The position numbers and the translations under genes are program-made. The notes under the pieces are model-generated. The model worked only from the letters and a program-made list of their open reading frames with translations, was not told where the DNA came from and did not search any database. Source: Anoxybacteroides tepidamans (GTDB lineage Bacteria; Bacillota; Bacilli; Bacillales; Anoxybacillaceae). From it: 64,000 nt of DNA. Every line of letters starts with the position of its first letter. The first letter of the stretch is position 1. The stretch spans positions 1-64,000 of the forward strand of contig NZ_JACHEP010000013.1 in assembly GCF_014201465.1 (NCBI RefSeq), read 5' to 3'. This document shows, one piece after another, positions 42,887 to 52,064 of this stretch.

Positions 42887-43393
42887 ATGAAAGACAATGA
42901 ACAGCTTGAACAAAATAAACGGGAACAACCGATGTCGTTATGGATGAAAGCGATTATTACGGGATTTTTCGGCGGAGTATTTTGGAGTTTGGTAGGATAT
43001 TTAGCGCATTTTTTTCATTTTACAGAACTGAGCCCGAACATGATTTTGTTTCCATGGAATATCGGCGATTGGAAGTACGGAAAGGCCGGAAATTATTTGG
43101 CCATTTTTCTTATTGGCTTACTATCTATAATAGTTGCGCTTCTTTATTATGTGCTATTTAGAAAAATGCAAAGCATGTGGATAGGCATTGTTTATGGCGT
43201 TGCGTTATGGGTGATTGTTTTTTACGTGCTCAATCCATTCTTACCTAGTTTGCGCTCCGTTTCCCAATTAGAGCGAAACACGGTTATTACCACAATTTGT
43301 TTGTACATATTGTACGGCTTATTTATTGGCTATTCGATTTCGTTTGAAACGCAAGAAAGTGAGCATCAACAAACAAAAGCAACAAATGAGTAG
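42887..43393 (+). CDS. yqhR: YqhR membrane protein
   Basis: A 168-residue protein with four predicted membrane helices (about 21-43, 66-88, 98-120, 135-152) after a polar N-terminus; TGFFGGVFWSLVGYLAHFF and LGxLxP-like PNMILFPWNIGDWKYGKAGN are typical of YqhR. It is cotranscribed towards aroQ in bacilli. Function is unknown. The ATG follows ACGGAGGTGTCAAACGGC. Confidence 0.87.
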   Translation: MKDNEQLEQNKREQPMSLWMKAIITGFFGGVFWSLVGYLAHFFHFTELSPNMILFPWNIGDWKYGKAGNYLAIFLIGLLSIIVALLYYVLFRKMQSMWIGIVYGVALWVIVFYVLNPFLPSLRSVSQLERNTVITTICLYILYGLFIGYSISFETQESEHQQTKATNE

Positions 43394-43464
43394 TGACAGC
43401 AGACATTTTATGATAGAATGTGGTTGTTTAAACATTCTTTTCTTTTGTTAAAGGGGTTACGAAA

Positions 43465-43923
43465 ATGGTGCGTCTTCTTCTTATTAATGGTCCGAATTTA
43501 AATCGTCTCGGCAAGCGAGAGCCGCATATTTACGGGAGTGATACGCTGCAAGACCTCGAGCAGCAACTAACATCTTTTGCGACCGAATATGAAGCGGAGT
43601 TAACTTGTTTTCAAAGCAACCACGAAGGGGAAATTATCGACCAAATTCATGCCGCTGAAGGCATGTATGACGGCATTGTTTTGAATGCCGGTGCGTTTAC
43701 TCATTATAGTTATGCGATTCGTGATGCGATTGCTAGTGTTAATGTCCCTGTCGTTGAAGTACATATTTCCAACATTCATGCCCGTGAGCCTTTTCGTCAT
43801 GTATCCGTGATAGCGCCCGTTACGGTCGGACAAATTGTCGGACTTGGTTTTACTGGATATCGGCTGGCGATTTTGGCGCTGTTAGAGAAGGTGAAAGGGA
43901 GAGAGAAAACGTGGAAAAAATAG
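43465..43923 (+). CDS. aroQ: 3-dehydroquinate dehydratase, type II
   Basis: A 152-residue dodecameric dehydroquinase, third step of the shikimate pathway. Signature LLLINGPNLNRLGKREPHIYG with the catalytic Arg and Tyr, SNHEGEIIDQIHAA, VLNAGAFTHYSYAIRDA and VEVHISNIHAREPFR with the catalytic His. The pathway's kinase gene (aroK) is decayed elsewhere in this window. Its end overlaps yqhT by 13 bases. Confidence 0.95.
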   Translation: MVRLLLINGPNLNRLGKREPHIYGSDTLQDLEQQLTSFATEYEAELTCFQSNHEGEIIDQIHAAEGMYDGIVLNAGAFTHYSYAIRDAIASVNVPVVEVHISNIHAREPFRHVSVIAPVTVGQIVGLGFTGYRLAILALLEKVKGREKTWKK

Positions 43924-44972
43924 AAAAACTGCGCGCGCGCTTTGATGAATATGAAATTGACGGAATGTTGATCACCAACAGTTACAACCGCCGCTATATG
44001 ACTGGTTTTACCGGCACTGCCGGCGTTGCGGTCGTCGGAAAAACAAATGCGGTTTTTATCACTGATTTCCGCTATGTCGAGCAAGCTTCTAAACAGGTGG
44101 AAGGATATGAAGTTGTTCAGCACACCAGTTCGATCGTTGAGGAAGTTGCCAAACAAGTGTCCCGGCTCGGCATCCAAAAGCTCGGCTTTGAACAAGATGA
44201 TTTATCGTATGCGGCATTTCAAGCATATGAAAAAAAAATCGAAGCAACGCTCGTACCTGTTTCCGGTATGGTCGAAAAGTTACGCTTGATTAAGTCCGAT
44301 TCAGAGATTAAGATATTAAAGGAAGCAGCAGAGATTGCCGATGCAGCGTTTGACCACATTCTTCATTTTATTCGCCCTAGTGTAAAAGAAATCGACGTTG
44401 CCAACGAATTGGAGTTTTTTATGCGAAAGCAAGGCGCAGCTTCGTCTTCGTTTGATATTATCGTTGCATCTGGCTATCGTTCAGCGTTACCGCACGGAGT
44501 GGCAACAGATAAGGTAATTGAAAAAGGAGAATTCGTCACGCTTGATTTCGGCGCTTATTACAAAGGTTATTGTTCGGATATTACAAGAACGATCGCTGTC
44601 GGTGAAGTGAGCGACGAATTAAAAAAGATTTACGATGTTGTGTTGCAAGCTCAGCTGCGCGGCATGGCGGGCATTAAGCCGGGAATGACCGGACGCGAAG
44701 CCGATGCGCTTACCCGCGACTATATTGCTGAAAAAGGATACGGCGAGTATTTTGGCCATTCCACCGGTCATGGAATCGGTCTTGAAGTGCATGAAGGTCC
44801 GGCGTTATCGGCCCGTTCCGATGTCGTGTTAGAGCCGGGGATGGTCGTGACGGTAGAACCAGGCATTTACATAGCAGGTCTTGGCGGCGTACGCATTGAA
44901 GATGATACCGTTGTCACTGCGGACGGTAACGAGTCGCTGACTCGCTCACCAAAAGAGTTAATTATTTTATAA
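43911..44972 (+). CDS. yqhT: Xaa-Pro peptidase YqhT
   Basis: A 353-residue M24B metallopeptidase (PepQ/PepP-like). The N-terminal creatinase domain (1-125) is followed by the pita-bread fold with metal ligands in DFGAYYKGYCSDITRT (two Asp), HSTGHGIGLEVHE (His), VTVEPGIY (Glu) and GVRIEDD (Glu). It should split dipeptides or short peptides with proline in second place. It forms an operon with efp in bacilli; EF-P in turn helps translate Pro runs. Confidence 0.93.
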   Translation: MEKIEKLRARFDEYEIDGMLITNSYNRRYMTGFTGTAGVAVVGKTNAVFITDFRYVEQASKQVEGYEVVQHTSSIVEEVAKQVSRLGIQKLGFEQDDLSYAAFQAYEKKIEATLVPVSGMVEKLRLIKSDSEIKILKEAAEIADAAFDHILHFIRPSVKEIDVANELEFFMRKQGAASSSFDIIVASGYRSALPHGVATDKVIEKGEFVTLDFGAYYKGYCSDITRTIAVGEVSDELKKIYDVVLQAQLRGMAGIKPGMTGREADALTRDYIAEKGYGEYFGHSTGHGIGLEVHEGPALSARSDVVLEPGMVVTVEPGIYIAGLGGVRIEDDTVVTADGNESLTRSPKELIIL

Positions 44973-44999
44973 TTATTGGAAGTGGGAGGACATTTGTCA

Positions 45000-45557
45000 A
45001 TGATTTCAGTGAACGACTTTCGTACAGGACTAACGATCGAAGTAGATGGCGATATTTGGCGCGTCATCGAGTTCCAACACGTGAAACCAGGGAAAGGAGC
45101 GGCGTTCGTTCGCTCTAAATTACGCAACCTTCGTACTGGATCGATTCAAGAAAAAACGTTCCGTGCAGGTGAAAAAGTGAACCGTGCCCAAATTGACAAC
45201 CGGAAAATGCAATATTTATATGCGAACGGTGATCAACACGTCTTTATGGACACGGAAACGTACGAGCAAATTGAGCTTTCTTCGCAACAAATCGAGCACG
45301 AATTAAAATTCTTAAAAGAAAATATGGAAGTATTCATTATGATGTATCAAGGCGAAACGATTGGCGTTGAGCTTCCGAACACAGTAGAACTAAAAGTGGT
45401 CGAAACAGAGCCAGGCATTAAAGGCGATACGGCTTCTGGCGGCTCGAAACCAGCAACGCTAGAAACGGGTCTTGTCGTACAAGTGCCGTTCTTCGTAAAC
45501 GAAGGCGATGTACTTATCATCAATACGACAGACGGAACATACGTATCCCGCGCGTAA
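45000..45557 (+). CDS. efp: Translation elongation factor P
   Basis: A 185-residue EF-P: three OB-like domains. [43 protein letters not shown] contains the loop lysine (PGKGAA) that Bacillus modifies with 5-aminopentanol. It relieves ribosomes stalled on polyproline. ATG 45000 follows AGTGGGAGGACATTTGTCA and gives the standard length; an upstream start at 44976 is less likely. Confidence 0.96.
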   Translation: MISVNDFRTGLTIEVDGDIWRVIEFQHVKPGKGAAFVRSKLRNLRTGSIQEKTFRAGEKVNRAQIDNRKMQYLYANGDQHVFMDTETYEQIELSSQQIEHELKFLKENMEVFIMMYQGETIGVELPNTVELKVVETEPGIKGDTASGGSKPATLETGLVVQVPFFVNEGDVLIINTTDGTYVSRA

Positions 45558-45568
45558 CTATTAGCAAA

Positions 45569-45598
45569 CTCCTTGCTGTATAAGCAAGGGGTTTTTTT
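45569..45598 (+). terminator. efp terminator
   Basis: CTCCTTGCT-GTATA-AGCAAGGGG with one G-T pair, followed by TTTTTTT. Confidence 0.85.
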
Positions 45599-45705
45599 AT
45601 TGCTTAACTTCGTTCCCCGTTTTTCTTGATTTTGCCTAAAAACCGCTTCTGAAACGAATCGTTTTTGCATACGTTTGTACTAATCATTTCATTCACTAGG
45701 AGGAT

Positions 45706-45990
45706 TTGATGAAACGGTGGTTATCGATGATCGATTCAACAGTTCTCTCGATGGCGGGATTGCGCCTATTATCAGCCACGATTGAATTGACAGCAGCTAT
45801 TATGATGCTTTCTTTTAACGATGTGAAAAAAGCGGTTGTAGTCAATGCGTTGCTGGCGATCGTAGGTCCAATCATTTTTATTGTAACGATGACAATCGGC
45901 CTTCTTTCCATGACGGACGAGCTTTCATTTTCCAAACTATTTTGGATTGGACTTGGTGTAGCGTTGATTTTATTTGGTGTCTATAAGTAA
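45706..45990 (+). CDS. yqhV: YqhV membrane protein
   Basis: A 94-residue protein of the YqhV family with three membrane helices (about 10-33, 40-63, 72-92) and short polar loops (NDVKKA; TDELSF). It stands between efp and spoIIIAA in most Bacillus genomes. ATG 45706 follows CTAGGAGGATTTG. Function unknown; sporulation-phase expression is suggested only by its neighbours. Confidence 0.87.
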   Translation: MMKRWLSMIDSTVLSMAGLRLLSATIELTAAIMMLSFNDVKKAVVVNALLAIVGPIIFIVTMTIGLLSMTDELSFSKLFWIGLGVALILFGVYK

Positions 45991-45999
45991 GTGATACAT

Positions 46000-46038
46000 C
46001 ATATTTCGCAACCTTTGCCTAAATATGAGGTGTTTTTT
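46000..46038 (+). terminator. yqhV terminator
   Basis: ACATCATATTT pairs with AAATATGAGGTGT around an 18-nt loop, with a short bulge, followed by TTTTTTT. The rest of the 215-bp gap before spoIIIAA is AT-rich; a sigma-E promoter is expected but I cannot place one with confidence. Confidence 0.65.
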
Positions 46039-46204
46039 TGAATATCACTGAATAGTGATTTATTTTCAAAAAAAGTAATAATTTAACTTGTTTAATGTGT
46101 TTTATTGTTAATTAAAGGATGAATATTCATTCGTTATAAATTGTTTTTGAATTTTTATTCAGGGTGCGAAATGTAAGTGATACATAGAAAAGGAGGAGGA
46201 GCGC

Positions 46205-47128
46205 ATGCAAGCAATCATCGACATGTTACCAAAAACAATCGTTGCAGCTCTCCAGCAATTGCCACCTTCATGGAGGGACGACATGGAAGAAATTCGCATA
46301 AGAGTTCAGCGACCGTTAGAAGTGATCGCTAAAGGAATCCCCTATTTTCTTGCATATGAAGTAACAGCAGAAGATGGCGTACACCTTCTCAATAAAATCA
46401 GCCATTATTCCATTTATGCGATCGAAGAAGAATTAAAACGGGGATTTATTACGATTCAAGGCGGACATCGTGTCGGACTAGCAGGGAAAGTTATCACGGA
46501 TGGCGGAAGCGTCAAAGCGATTCGCCATGTCACCTCTTTTAATATTCGCGTTGCCAAGCAAAAAATCGGCATCGCCCAACCGCTTATTCCATATGTGTAT
46601 AACGGGCGGTGGTGTAACACGATGATTATCGGTTCACCACAAACAGGAAAAACAACTCTTCTTCGCGACATCGCTCGCATGATCAGCAGCGGTGTCCCAA
46701 CCAAAAATATTCCGTCACAAAAAGTCGGGATTGTCGATGAACGTTCAGAAATTGCTGGGTGTGTCAAAGGCATTCCGCAATTTGAGCTAGGGCATCGCGT
46801 CGATGTGCTTGACGCTTGCCCGAAAGCAGAAGGAATGATGATGATGATTCGATCGATGAGCCCAGACGTGCTCATTGTTGATGAAATTGGGCGCTGGGAA
46901 GATAGCGAGGCAATGTTGGAAGCCGTTCATGCCGGTGTATGCGTATGGACGACCGTTCACGGAAAAAATTGGGGTGACATCGCCCAACGACCGACGTTGC
47001 GTCCGCTCATCGAACAACGTGTATTTGAACGGTTTATTGAACTGACGAATGAGCGCGGTCCCGGAACGATTCGGCGCATTATTGACAGGTCAGGGACGGT
47101 ATTATTCGGGGCGGAGGTGAGAAAATGA
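46205..47128 (+). CDS. spoIIIAA: Stage III sporulation ATPase SpoIIIAA
   Basis: A 307-residue secretion-type ATPase (T2SS/T4P motor relative) that powers the SpoIIIA-SpoIIQ channel between mother cell and forespore. P-loop IGSPQTGKTTLLRDIARM at about 146-163, Asp-box VGIVDERSEIAG, Walker B DVLIVDEIGRWEDSEA and TVHG. ATG 46205 follows AAAGGAGGAGGAGCGC. It begins the eight-gene spoIIIA operon, normally under sigma-E, and overlaps spoIIIAB by four bases. Confidence 0.95.
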   Translation: MQAIIDMLPKTIVAALQQLPPSWRDDMEEIRIRVQRPLEVIAKGIPYFLAYEVTAEDGVHLLNKISHYSIYAIEEELKRGFITIQGGHRVGLAGKVITDGGSVKAIRHVTSFNIRVAKQKIGIAQPLIPYVYNGRWCNTMIIGSPQTGKTTLLRDIARMISSGVPTKNIPSQKVGIVDERSEIAGCVKGIPQFELGHRVDVLDACPKAEGMMMMIRSMSPDVLIVDEIGRWEDSEAMLEAVHAGVCVWTTVHGKNWGDIAQRPTLRPLIEQRVFERFIELTNERGPGTIRRIIDRSGTVLFGAEVRK

Positions 47129-47637
47129 AGTGGTTTGGAGCGTTGCTTATTTTGCTTGCGACGACATGGAGCGGATTTGAGGCATCGCGTCAGTTAAGCG
47201 AACGTCCTAGACAACTGCGGCAGTTAAAAACAGCGTTGCAGTCACTAGAGGCAGAAATTATGTATGGCCACACTCCGCTGGCGGAAGCGGCGCTGCATTT
47301 AGCGCGACAGCTCACTTTTCCGTTTTCGCGCTTCTTTGAGCAGTTTGCTGAAAAACTACAAACGGGGGAAACGAGTGTCCACGAAGCGTGGGAAGATAGC
47401 TTGCGTGATATTTGGCGGGTGACAGCGCTAAAACAAGGAGAATTTGAAGTGATGAAACAATTTGGCGAAACGTTAGGCCAATATGACCGAGTTGCTCAAC
47501 AAAAGCAAATTGCTTTGGCGCTTGTCCATCTTGACCGCGAAGAACAAGATGCGCTTGAAAAAAAAGCCCGCTATGAAAAGATGGCGAAAAGTTTAGGGTT
47601 TCTTGTAGGGCTGCTTCTCATTATTTTATTGATTTAA
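47125..47637 (+). CDS. spoIIIAB: Stage III sporulation protein AB
   Basis: A 170-residue membrane protein like the GspF/PilC cytoplasmic domain: signal-anchor helix 1-17, helical domain with RPRQLRQLKTALQSLEAEIMYGHTPLAEA, and a C-terminal membrane helix (SLGFLVGLLLIILLI). It is the platform for the SpoIIIAA motor. ATG overlaps the spoIIIAA stop (ATGA). Confidence 0.94.
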   Translation: MKWFGALLILLATTWSGFEASRQLSERPRQLRQLKTALQSLEAEIMYGHTPLAEAALHLARQLTFPFSRFFEQFAEKLQTGETSVHEAWEDSLRDIWRVTALKQGEFEVMKQFGETLGQYDRVAQQKQIALALVHLDREEQDALEKKARYEKMAKSLGFLVGLLLIILLI

Positions 47638-47653
47638 CTCTAGGAGGAAAACG

Positions 47654-47863
47654 ATGATGGGGATGGATGTCGATGTCATTTTTAAAATCGCTGGAGTAGG
47701 CATCGCGATCGCTTTACTGCATACAGTACTCGATCAAATGGGGAAAAAGGAGTTTGCACAATGGGTCACTCTGCTCGGCTTTATTTACATTTTGTTTATG
47801 GTCGCTTCTGTCATTAGCGACTTGTTCCAAAAGATAAAAGACGTGTTTTTGTTCCGAAGTTAG
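47654..47863 (+). CDS. spoIIIAC: Stage III sporulation protein AC
   Basis: A 68-69-residue two-helix membrane protein: DVDVIFKIAGVGIAIALLHTVLDQMGKKEFAQWVTLLGFIYILFMV. It shares the fold of the N-terminal half of SpoIIIAD. ATG 47654 or the adjacent 47657 follows TCTAGGAGGAAAACG. Channel basal-plate component in the mother-cell membrane of the forespore. Confidence 0.94.
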   Translation: MMGMDVDVIFKIAGVGIAIALLHTVLDQMGKKEFAQWVTLLGFIYILFMVASVISDLFQKIKDVFLFRS

Positions 47864-47872
47864 GGGGAGGAG

Positions 47873-48277
47873 ATGGCGATTGAAATGTTGCAAATTGTTG
47901 GCATAGGATTGATCGCCACGTTTTTAGTCGTGCTGCTAAAGGAGCATAAATCGAGCGTGGCGTTTTTACTAACGGTGTTTGTCGGATGTGTCATTTTTCT
48001 TTTTTTAATTGACCAAATTAGCGCGATTTTGCGAATGTTGCAAAAAATTGCTTCCGACACGAATATCAATATGGTGTATTTTGAAACGATTTTAAAAATT
48101 ATCGGTATTGCTTATATCGCAGAATTTGCGTCGCAAATTTCTAAAGATGCTGGACAAGGAGCAATCGCTTCCAAGATCGAACTTGGCGGCAAAATTTTAA
48201 TTTTAGCGATGGCGATCCCGATTTTAACGGCCATTATTGAAACAGTGATTGGCTTGATTCCTTCATCAAGGGGGTGA
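47873..48277 (+). CDS. spoIIIAD: Stage III sporulation protein AD
   Basis: A 134-residue protein with four membrane helices (about 3-22, 28-48, 65-85, 100-125). The stretch FETILKIIGIAYIAEFASQISKDAGQGAIASKIELGGKILILAMAIPIL is the conserved core. It works with SpoIIIAC and AE in the channel. The stop is four bases before spoIIIAE. Confidence 0.94.
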   Translation: MAIEMLQIVGIGLIATFLVVLLKEHKSSVAFLLTVFVGCVIFLFLIDQISAILRMLQKIASDTNINMVYFETILKIIGIAYIAEFASQISKDAGQGAIASKIELGGKILILAMAIPILTAIIETVIGLIPSSRG

Positions 48278-48281
48278 TTCA

Positions 48282-49457
48282 TTGAAAAAATTGAAAAAAG
48301 TGATGATTTCGTTGCTATTCGCCTCTTCCCTTTTTTTATCACCATATGTGGTACAAGCTGCACTTGGTCAAGAGCAAATCGTCCAAAAACAGATGGAAGC
48401 AATCAATATGGATGATATTCAAAAATATTGGAGCGATATCGTTGTGAAATACGGAGGTTTTTTGCCGGAAAGCCAGAAAGGGTCACTCGTACAGTTTTTA
48501 CAAGGCCAGAAAGAATGGTCGCTCAAAGATTGGCTGATAGCGTTTCTGAAATTTCTTGTTTACGAATTGCAGGCAAATGGAAAGCTGCTTGGAACGCTTA
48601 TTTTGCTGACGGTGTTTAGTTTGTTTTTACAGTCGCTGCAAACGGCGTTTGAACAGCAAGCGGTCAGCAAAGTAGCATACGCAGTCGTGTATATGGTGTT
48701 GATGATCCTTGCACTAAACAGCTTTCGGCTGGGGATGGAATACGCCCAAGAGACCATTCAAACAATGACCCATTTTATGATTGCGATGATCCCCCTTTTG
48801 CTAGCGCTGTTAGCCTCTTCAGGCGGACTCGTTTCGGCCGCGTTTTTTCACCCTATTATTCTTTTTTTAATGAATACGACGGGGATCGTTGTTGAATATG
48901 TGACGCTGCCTCTTTTGTTTTTAGCGGCGCTATTAAGCATCGTCAGCACGATGTCCGAGCATTATAAAGTGACGCAATTGGCAGATTTATTCACGAAGGT
49001 GGCAATGGGGACGCTTGGTATCATTTTAACGGTTTTCCTTGGCGTTATGTCCGTCAAAGGGACGACATCCGCCATTGCAGACGGCATTGCATTACGGACG
49101 GCGAAGTTTGTGACAGGAAATTTCGTTCCGGTCGTCGGCAAAATGTTTACGGATGTAGCCGATACGGTTGTGACAGCTTCGATGTTGCTGAAAAATGCGG
49201 TTGGAGTCGCTGGAGTGGCATTATTGCTCATCATCGCTGCATTTCCGGCCTTAAAAATTTTCGCGATTGCTTTTGTTTACAAACTATCTGCTGCCGTTTT
49301 GCAACCGCTCGGCGGCGGTCCTGTCATTTCTTGCTTAAACATCATTAGCAAAAGTATTCTCTATATTTTGGCTGCGTTAGCGATCGTCTCGCTCATGTTT
49401 TTTCTTAGTTTAGCGGTCATCATTACCGCTGGAAATATTGCGATGATGGTTCGTTAA
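48282..49457 (+). CDS. spoIIIAE: Stage III sporulation protein AE
   Basis: A 391-residue polytopic protein: signal peptide 1-26, an outside domain to about 90, and eight or so membrane helices afterwards. FFHPIILFLMNTTGIVVEYVTLPLLFLAALLSIVS and PLGGGPVISCLNIISKSILYI are the best conserved. It looks like a permease component of the feeding tube. TTG start at 48282 after AAGGGGGTGATTCA. Confidence 0.94.
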   Translation: MKKLKKVMISLLFASSLFLSPYVVQAALGQEQIVQKQMEAINMDDIQKYWSDIVVKYGGFLPESQKGSLVQFLQGQKEWSLKDWLIAFLKFLVYELQANGKLLGTLILLTVFSLFLQSLQTAFEQQAVSKVAYAVVYMVLMILALNSFRLGMEYAQETIQTMTHFMIAMIPLLLALLASSGGLVSAAFFHPIILFLMNTTGIVVEYVTLPLLFLAALLSIVSTMSEHYKVTQLADLFTKVAMGTLGIILTVFLGVMSVKGTTSAIADGIALRTAKFVTGNFVPVVGKMFTDVADTVVTASMLLKNAVGVAGVALLLIIAAFPALKIFAIAFVYKLSAAVLQPLGGGPVISCLNIISKSILYILAALAIVSLMFFLSLAVIITAGNIAMMVR

Positions 49458-49470
49458 GGAGGGGGAATTC

Positions 49471-50097
49471 GTGCATTTTATCATTGAATGGGTCACAAAT
49501 ATCATTATGTTTATATTGTTTGCCATCATCATCGAGTTATTGCTCCCTTCTTCAAGTTTTCAAAAATACGTAAAAATGGTCGTCGGGCTTATTCTCCTTC
49601 TCATTATGCTATCACCGCTGTTAAACATTTTTTCTATCAATGTCGATCGTCTTTTAGCAACAGTGACAGCGGAAGGAAGCCGGCAACAAGAAACGATGAA
49701 AAATGAACTAGAACAGAAGAAAAAAGAAATACAAGCCTCACAACGTGCATATATTTTAGAACAAATGGCTGTCCAGATGAAAAAACAAGTAGCTGGGGAG
49801 TTGATGAAACAATATGGGTTGACCGTACAACATGTCACTTTGCAAACAAAAGAAAACGAATCGTTACAAATTCCTGACGATATTCAAGCGATTGAAGTGA
49901 TTGTCAGTAAACAGCGAGACCAAGAAGCAATTCAGCCTGTTGTCATCGATGCGTCTAAACCGCTTAGCGAAGCAGCAGAGGATGAAGCGCAAAAAAAAGA
50001 ACTCGTTTCGTTTTTTGCAGCAAAATGGGGCATACATGAAGAAAAAATCGTTGTCCAAATCGAGGGGAGGGACTGGGGGGATGTTTCCGTTCATTAA
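49471..50097 (+). CDS. spoIIIAF: Stage III sporulation protein AF
   Basis: A 208-residue protein with two N-terminal membrane helices (8-24; 35-54) and a soluble ring-building-motif domain (about 85-206) like those of SpoIIIAG and SpoIIQ. GTG start at 49471 after AAGGAGGGGGAATTC. The 3' end overlaps spoIIIAG by 17 bases. Confidence 0.93.
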   Translation: MHFIIEWVTNIIMFILFAIIIELLLPSSSFQKYVKMVVGLILLLIMLSPLLNIFSINVDRLLATVTAEGSRQQETMKNELEQKKKEIQASQRAYILEQMAVQMKKQVAGELMKQYGLTVQHVTLQTKENESLQIPDDIQAIEVIVSKQRDQEAIQPVVIDASKPLSEAAEDEAQKKELVSFFAAKWGIHEEKIVVQIEGRDWGDVSVH

Positions 50098-50716
50098 GCG
50101 TTGGCTTGCGCCGCCTGAAAAAGAGAATAAGGGAAAGAAGACTACACCCGTTTCTTACGTGTTGCTTTTGTTACTGCTAGGCGTTTTGTTTATGATCATG
50201 AGCTACAAGTGGAAAAATGAGACGTCAACTACAAATGCTGTAGCCGTACTTGGGCAAACGGCCGATCAGCAAACAGTGGAAGCATTCGGACAAAAACAAG
50301 AAACAAAATCGAAAATCATTGCCGAGTATGAACAGCGCTACGAAGAACAGCTAAAAGCTGCATTAGAAGCGATTGAAGGAGTGGACGACGTAACGGTCGT
50401 CGTCAACGTCGATGCCACCGAAATAAAAGTGCTGGAGAAAAACCGAGTCACACAGCAGCAAACAACCGATGAAACTGACCGCGAAGGCGGAAAGCGGAAA
50501 ATCGAAAATCACTCGTTTAATGAACAAGTTGTCATCATTCGCGATGGGGAAAACGAAAAGCCGATCGTCGTCACAACAAAAAAACCAGACATTCGGGGAG
50601 TGCTCGTTGTGGCTAAGGGCGCTGATAATTTGCAAGTGAAAAAATGGATTGTCGAAGCGGTTACGCGCGTGTTAAACGTGCCTAGTTATCGCGTTGCTGT
50701 ATTGCCAAAAAAATAG
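50081..50716 (+). CDS. spoIIIAG: Stage III sporulation protein AG
   Basis: A 211-residue ring-forming channel protein (30-fold ring in B. subtilis). A membrane helix at about 25-44 (VSYVLLLLLLGVLFMIMSY) is followed by a ring-building domain: YEEQLKAALEAIEGVDDVTVVVNVDATE and KKPDIRGVLVVAKGADNLQVKKWIVEAV. ATG 50081, inside the end of spoIIIAF after GAGGGACTGGGGGG, is chosen; the longer open frame upstream is shadow of spoIIIAF. Confidence 0.94.
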   Translation: MFPFIKRWLAPPEKENKGKKTTPVSYVLLLLLLGVLFMIMSYKWKNETSTTNAVAVLGQTADQQTVEAFGQKQETKSKIIAEYEQRYEEQLKAALEAIEGVDDVTVVVNVDATEIKVLEKNRVTQQQTTDETDREGGKRKIENHSFNEQVVIIRDGENEKPIVVTTKKPDIRGVLVVAKGADNLQVKKWIVEAVTRVLNVPSYRVAVLPKK

Positions 50717-50732
50717 GGGAGGATTGATCAAA

Positions 50733-51317
50733 ATGTTAAAAAAGCAAACCGTTTGGTTATTAACGATGTTAAGTTTAGTAGTAGTATTATCGGTGTATTA
50801 TGTAACCGCTCCAAAAGACATGAACGACAGCGTTGCCTTTATGAATGAACAAAACAAAAAAGCAAGCGACGCTGAAAAACAAACCGCGACAAAAGAAGGA
50901 GCCGACGTAACGTTAGAACAAACGGAAGCGCAAGATGGAAAAGCGACATCAAGCATCGCCAGCGATGACGTATTTACCGCTTTACGCCTGCAAATTGACG
51001 ATGAGCGAAGCCGCTTGCGTGATCAATTAAATGCGATTGTTGCTTCAACAAGCGCAACCGCCGAGCAGAAGAGCGAAGCGATTGATAAAATTCAAAAGCT
51101 TGAAGCGCTCGCTGAAAAGGAAGCGACGTTAGAAACGCTCATTAAATCGAAAGGGGGATACGAAGACGTACTCGTTCGTGCAGACGGCGATACGGTAAGA
51201 GTGACCGTCAGAGCGAAAGAACGTTCCGCCAAAGCAGCAAACGAAATCATTCAACTTGTAAAAAGCGAAATCAGCGACATGCAAGATATTGCAGTTGAAT
51301 TCCAGCCGGCAAAATAA
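50733..51317 (+). CDS. spoIIIAH: Stage III sporulation protein AH
   Basis: A 194-residue protein with an N-terminal membrane helix (7-26, VWLLTMLSLVVVLSVYYV), a helical linker, and a C-terminal ring-building domain (LETLIKSKGGYEDVLVRADGDTVRVTVRAKE...). It binds SpoIIQ across the intermembrane space, zipping engulfing membranes. ATG 50733 follows AGGGGAGGATTGATCAAA. Last gene of the operon. Confidence 0.95.
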   Translation: MLKKQTVWLLTMLSLVVVLSVYYVTAPKDMNDSVAFMNEQNKKASDAEKQTATKEGADVTLEQTEAQDGKATSSIASDDVFTALRLQIDDERSRLRDQLNAIVASTSATAEQKSEAIDKIQKLEALAEKEATLETLIKSKGGYEDVLVRADGDTVRVTVRAKERSAKAANEIIQLVKSEISDMQDIAVEFQPAK

Positions 51318-51327
51318 ATAGGCGAAA

Positions 51328-51359
51328 AGCTGACTCCTATGGGGATCAGCTTTTTTTTG
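51328..51359 (+). terminator. spoIIIA operon terminator
   Basis: AAGCTGA...TCAGCTT, with inner TCC/GGGA pairing around TATG, followed by TTTTTT. Confidence 0.88.
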
Positions 51360-51536
51360 GAAATAAGGGCATTCTATTTTTACAGTGGAAAAATTATTTT
51401 AATGCTATATAATAATAATTGTTTATATGACTAGATAGTAAGTATAATTATCGCTACATTCTGTTGTTGAATATGAGGGAAGGTCTGTCGTATGATGGTA
51501 GTATATGACACAATTATGGGGCGAGAGGTGTGAATA

Positions 51537-52049
51537 ATGTTGAAAATTCAAGAAATTCGTGAGCTTATTCGATTAATTGACCAAGCAAACATTGAGGAAT
51601 TTTTATACGAACACGAAGGAACAAAAGTACATATGAAAAAACCGAACGGGAATGTTCCGGTTGAGGCGGTTGTCAAAACGGTTGTGGAACCAGCTCCAAA
51701 AGCAATTGTACAGGAAGTTACAGCACCGCAAGCGACAACTGAGCCGGTGGCTGTTGTCCAAGAAACTAAACAAGAACAATCGAAACAAGAAGCGGTGAAA
51801 GCGGACAATTTGCATAAAATTACATCGCCGATGGTTGGAACCTTTTATGCGGCGCCGTCTCCAGATTCACCGCCATATGTTAAAGTGGGAGATAAAGTCA
51901 AAACGGATACGATTGTTTGCATCATCGAAGCAATGAAGCTATTCAATGAAATCGAAGCGGAAGTCAACGGTGAAATTGTAGAAATTCTTGTGCAAAACGG
52001 CCAGCTCGTTGAATATGGACAACCTTTATTCCTTGTGAAACCAGAATAA
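51537..52049 (+). CDS. accB: Biotin carboxyl carrier protein
   Basis: A 170-residue BCCP of acetyl-CoA carboxylase. An N-terminal helical region (1-35), an Ala/Pro/Gln-rich flexible linker (about 40-88), then the biotinyl domain (93-168) with [19 protein letters not shown]; Lys134 is biotinylated. The thumb [13 protein letters not shown] is kept. ATG 51537 follows GGGCGAGAGGTGTGAATA. It is 15 bp ahead of accC. Confidence 0.95.
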   Translation: MLKIQEIRELIRLIDQANIEEFLYEHEGTKVHMKKPNGNVPVEAVVKTVVEPAPKAIVQEVTAPQATTEPVAVVQETKQEQSKQEAVKADNLHKITSPMVGTFYAAPSPDSPPYVKVGDKVKTDTIVCIIEAMKLFNEIEAEVNGEIVEILVQNGQLVEYGQPLFLVKPE

Positions 52050-52064
52050 AGGGGAGGACGAGCG

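Noticed and set aside
49901-50080. Long N-terminus for SpoIIIAG
   Set aside because: It lies in the wrong frame of spoIIIAF and the true ATG at 50081 has a ribosome site and the expected membrane-protein start.
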